DNA from: Verrucomicrobia bacterium UBA4286
GTDB taxonomy: Bacteria > Verrucomicrobiota > Kiritimatiellia > RFP12 > UBA1067
DNA: 6,092 nucleotides
NCBI GenBank assembly: GCA_002395905.1
Contig: DGVK01000201.1
Span: 1 to 6,092, forward strand
Direction of reading: 5' to 3'
Both the position numbers and the translations under genes were made by a program. Shown here piece by piece: positions 5,510 to 6,092 of this stretch (within the stretch, counting starts at the first letter, position 1; each line of letters opens with the position of its first letter). The notes under the pieces were generated by a model. The model made no database searches, was not told the DNA's origin, and saw only the letters and a list, made by a program, of their open reading frames with translations.

Positions 5510-6092
5510 ACGGCGTCATCACGACAGGCTCTATTTCGCCGTTGTCCTTGAACCTCATCCTGTCGAGGCAGGTCACGCGGTGGTGCGGCGAAAGACTGGG
5601 TATCGGCCTCCGGTGGTAGCAAATGTACCATTCGTCCGTCCCGGGCAGATTTATAACCGAGTGATGGCCCGCGCCCGTCGCGACCGGCTTCTGCGAAGAG
5701 AGAACCCTTCCCTTGAATTCGAACGGACCGAACGGGCTCCCGCCGATGCTGTAGTTTACGCAGTAGCTGTCGCGCGTCCAGCTGCCGCTGGAATACATGA
5801 AATACCATATGCCCTTGCGCTCGAACATGACAGAACCCTCGACATAATCCTTCGGTGTCATGTCGCGCCACATGCGGCCGTCGTCAAACGGCACAAGAGA
5901 TTTGAAGTTCGGCGCAAGCTTCACAAGGTTGCATCGACGCCATCCGCCGTAGATCATGAACCATTCGCCGTTGTATTCGAACACATACTGATCGATGGGC
6001 TGCGCCCCGTTCCAAAAACAGTCGATCAACGGACGGCCGACGAGGTCGCGGTAAGGGCCTTCCGGCCGGTCGGCCACGGCGACGCCTATCCC
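5508..6092 (-). CDS. Glycoside hydrolase family 43 protein, C-terminal part (5' end outside window)
   Basis: The frame is open to the right edge, and 194 residues are visible, beginning GIGVAVADRPEGPYRD, a typical GH43 blade motif. This five-bladed beta-propeller family cleaves arabinose- or xylose-containing polysaccharides with inversion. Visible functional residues are the Asp in QPIDQYVF (fragment residue 34), the expected pKa-modulating acid, and the Glu in DYVEGSVMF (residue 85), the expected general acid. A His in GAGHHSVINLP lies near 143-144, and the equivalent His sits at the propeller centre in relatives. The catalytic base Asp should lie in the missing N-terminal part, about 100 residues assuming a single-domain enzyme. 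A GTG at 6075-6077 lies inside the conserved motif and is not the true start. The protein ends soon after the propeller (EIEPVVMTP) with no extra C-terminal domain. Substrate cannot be told from the sequence. Confidence 0.93.
   Translation of the reverse strand, partial: GIGVAVADRPEGPYRDLVGRPLIDCFWNGAQPIDQYVFEYNGEWFMIYGGWRRCNLVKLAPNFKSLVPFDDGRMWRDMTPKDYVEGSVMFERKGIWYFMYSSGSWTRDSYCVNYSIGGSPFGPFEFKGRVLSSQKPVATGAGHHSVINLPGTDEWYICYHRRPIPSLSPHHRVTCLDRMRFKDNGEIEPVVMTP

Noticed and set aside
1..6092. CRISPR arrays, insertion sequences or phage genes
   Set aside because: No spaced repeat array, terminal inverted repeats with transposase, or phage-like gene was seen.

Overview
The window is a GC-rich, tightly packed bacterial segment in which every gene I can support lies on the minus strand, so transcription runs from right to left. 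The CesT-type secretion chaperone points to a Gram-negative bacterium. Together with the GH43 glycosidase and an EF-hand membrane protein of unknown function, it fits an uncultured member of the Verrucomicrobiota/Kiritimatiellota/Lentisphaerota group, perhaps gut-associated. That placement is an inference from gene content, not something the sequence proves.

Layout from right to left. (1) The 3' part of a GH43 glycosidase gene (5508-6092) enters from the right edge. It is followed 10 bases later by a short ComEC-like DNA-uptake channel gene (4073-5497) with a GTG start, whose ribosome binding site overlaps the GH43 stop codon. (2) A GC-rich hairpin after comEC is followed at once by a near-consensus sigma70 promoter (4016-4044), a leader holding a 12-bp direct repeat at 22-bp spacing, and a tRNA-Arg(TCT) gene with encoded CCA (3847-3923). 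(3) Close behind the tRNA, with no terminator visible, comes a probable operon: an EF-hand protein with two C-terminal membrane segments (2268-3809), a TRIC-type cation channel (1536-2240) and a NusG/RfaH-family transcription factor (1002-1529). (4) A second promoter (982-1010), overlapping the end of the nusG-like gene, drives a CesT-like secretion chaperone (428-892) and a small protein of 89 residues (104-373) that may be its substrate. The last 103 bases at the left edge hold no gene I can support.

How the genes may work together. The EF-hand protein and the TRIC channel sit 27 bases apart and suggest a calcium- or cation-linked membrane function. The NusG paralog could control elongation through long operons elsewhere. 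The chaperone and small protein form a typical two-gene secretion-substrate unit. Both promoters share an extended -10 element (TGGTATAAT and TGGTATACT), which suggests this is the housekeeping promoter type of the organism.
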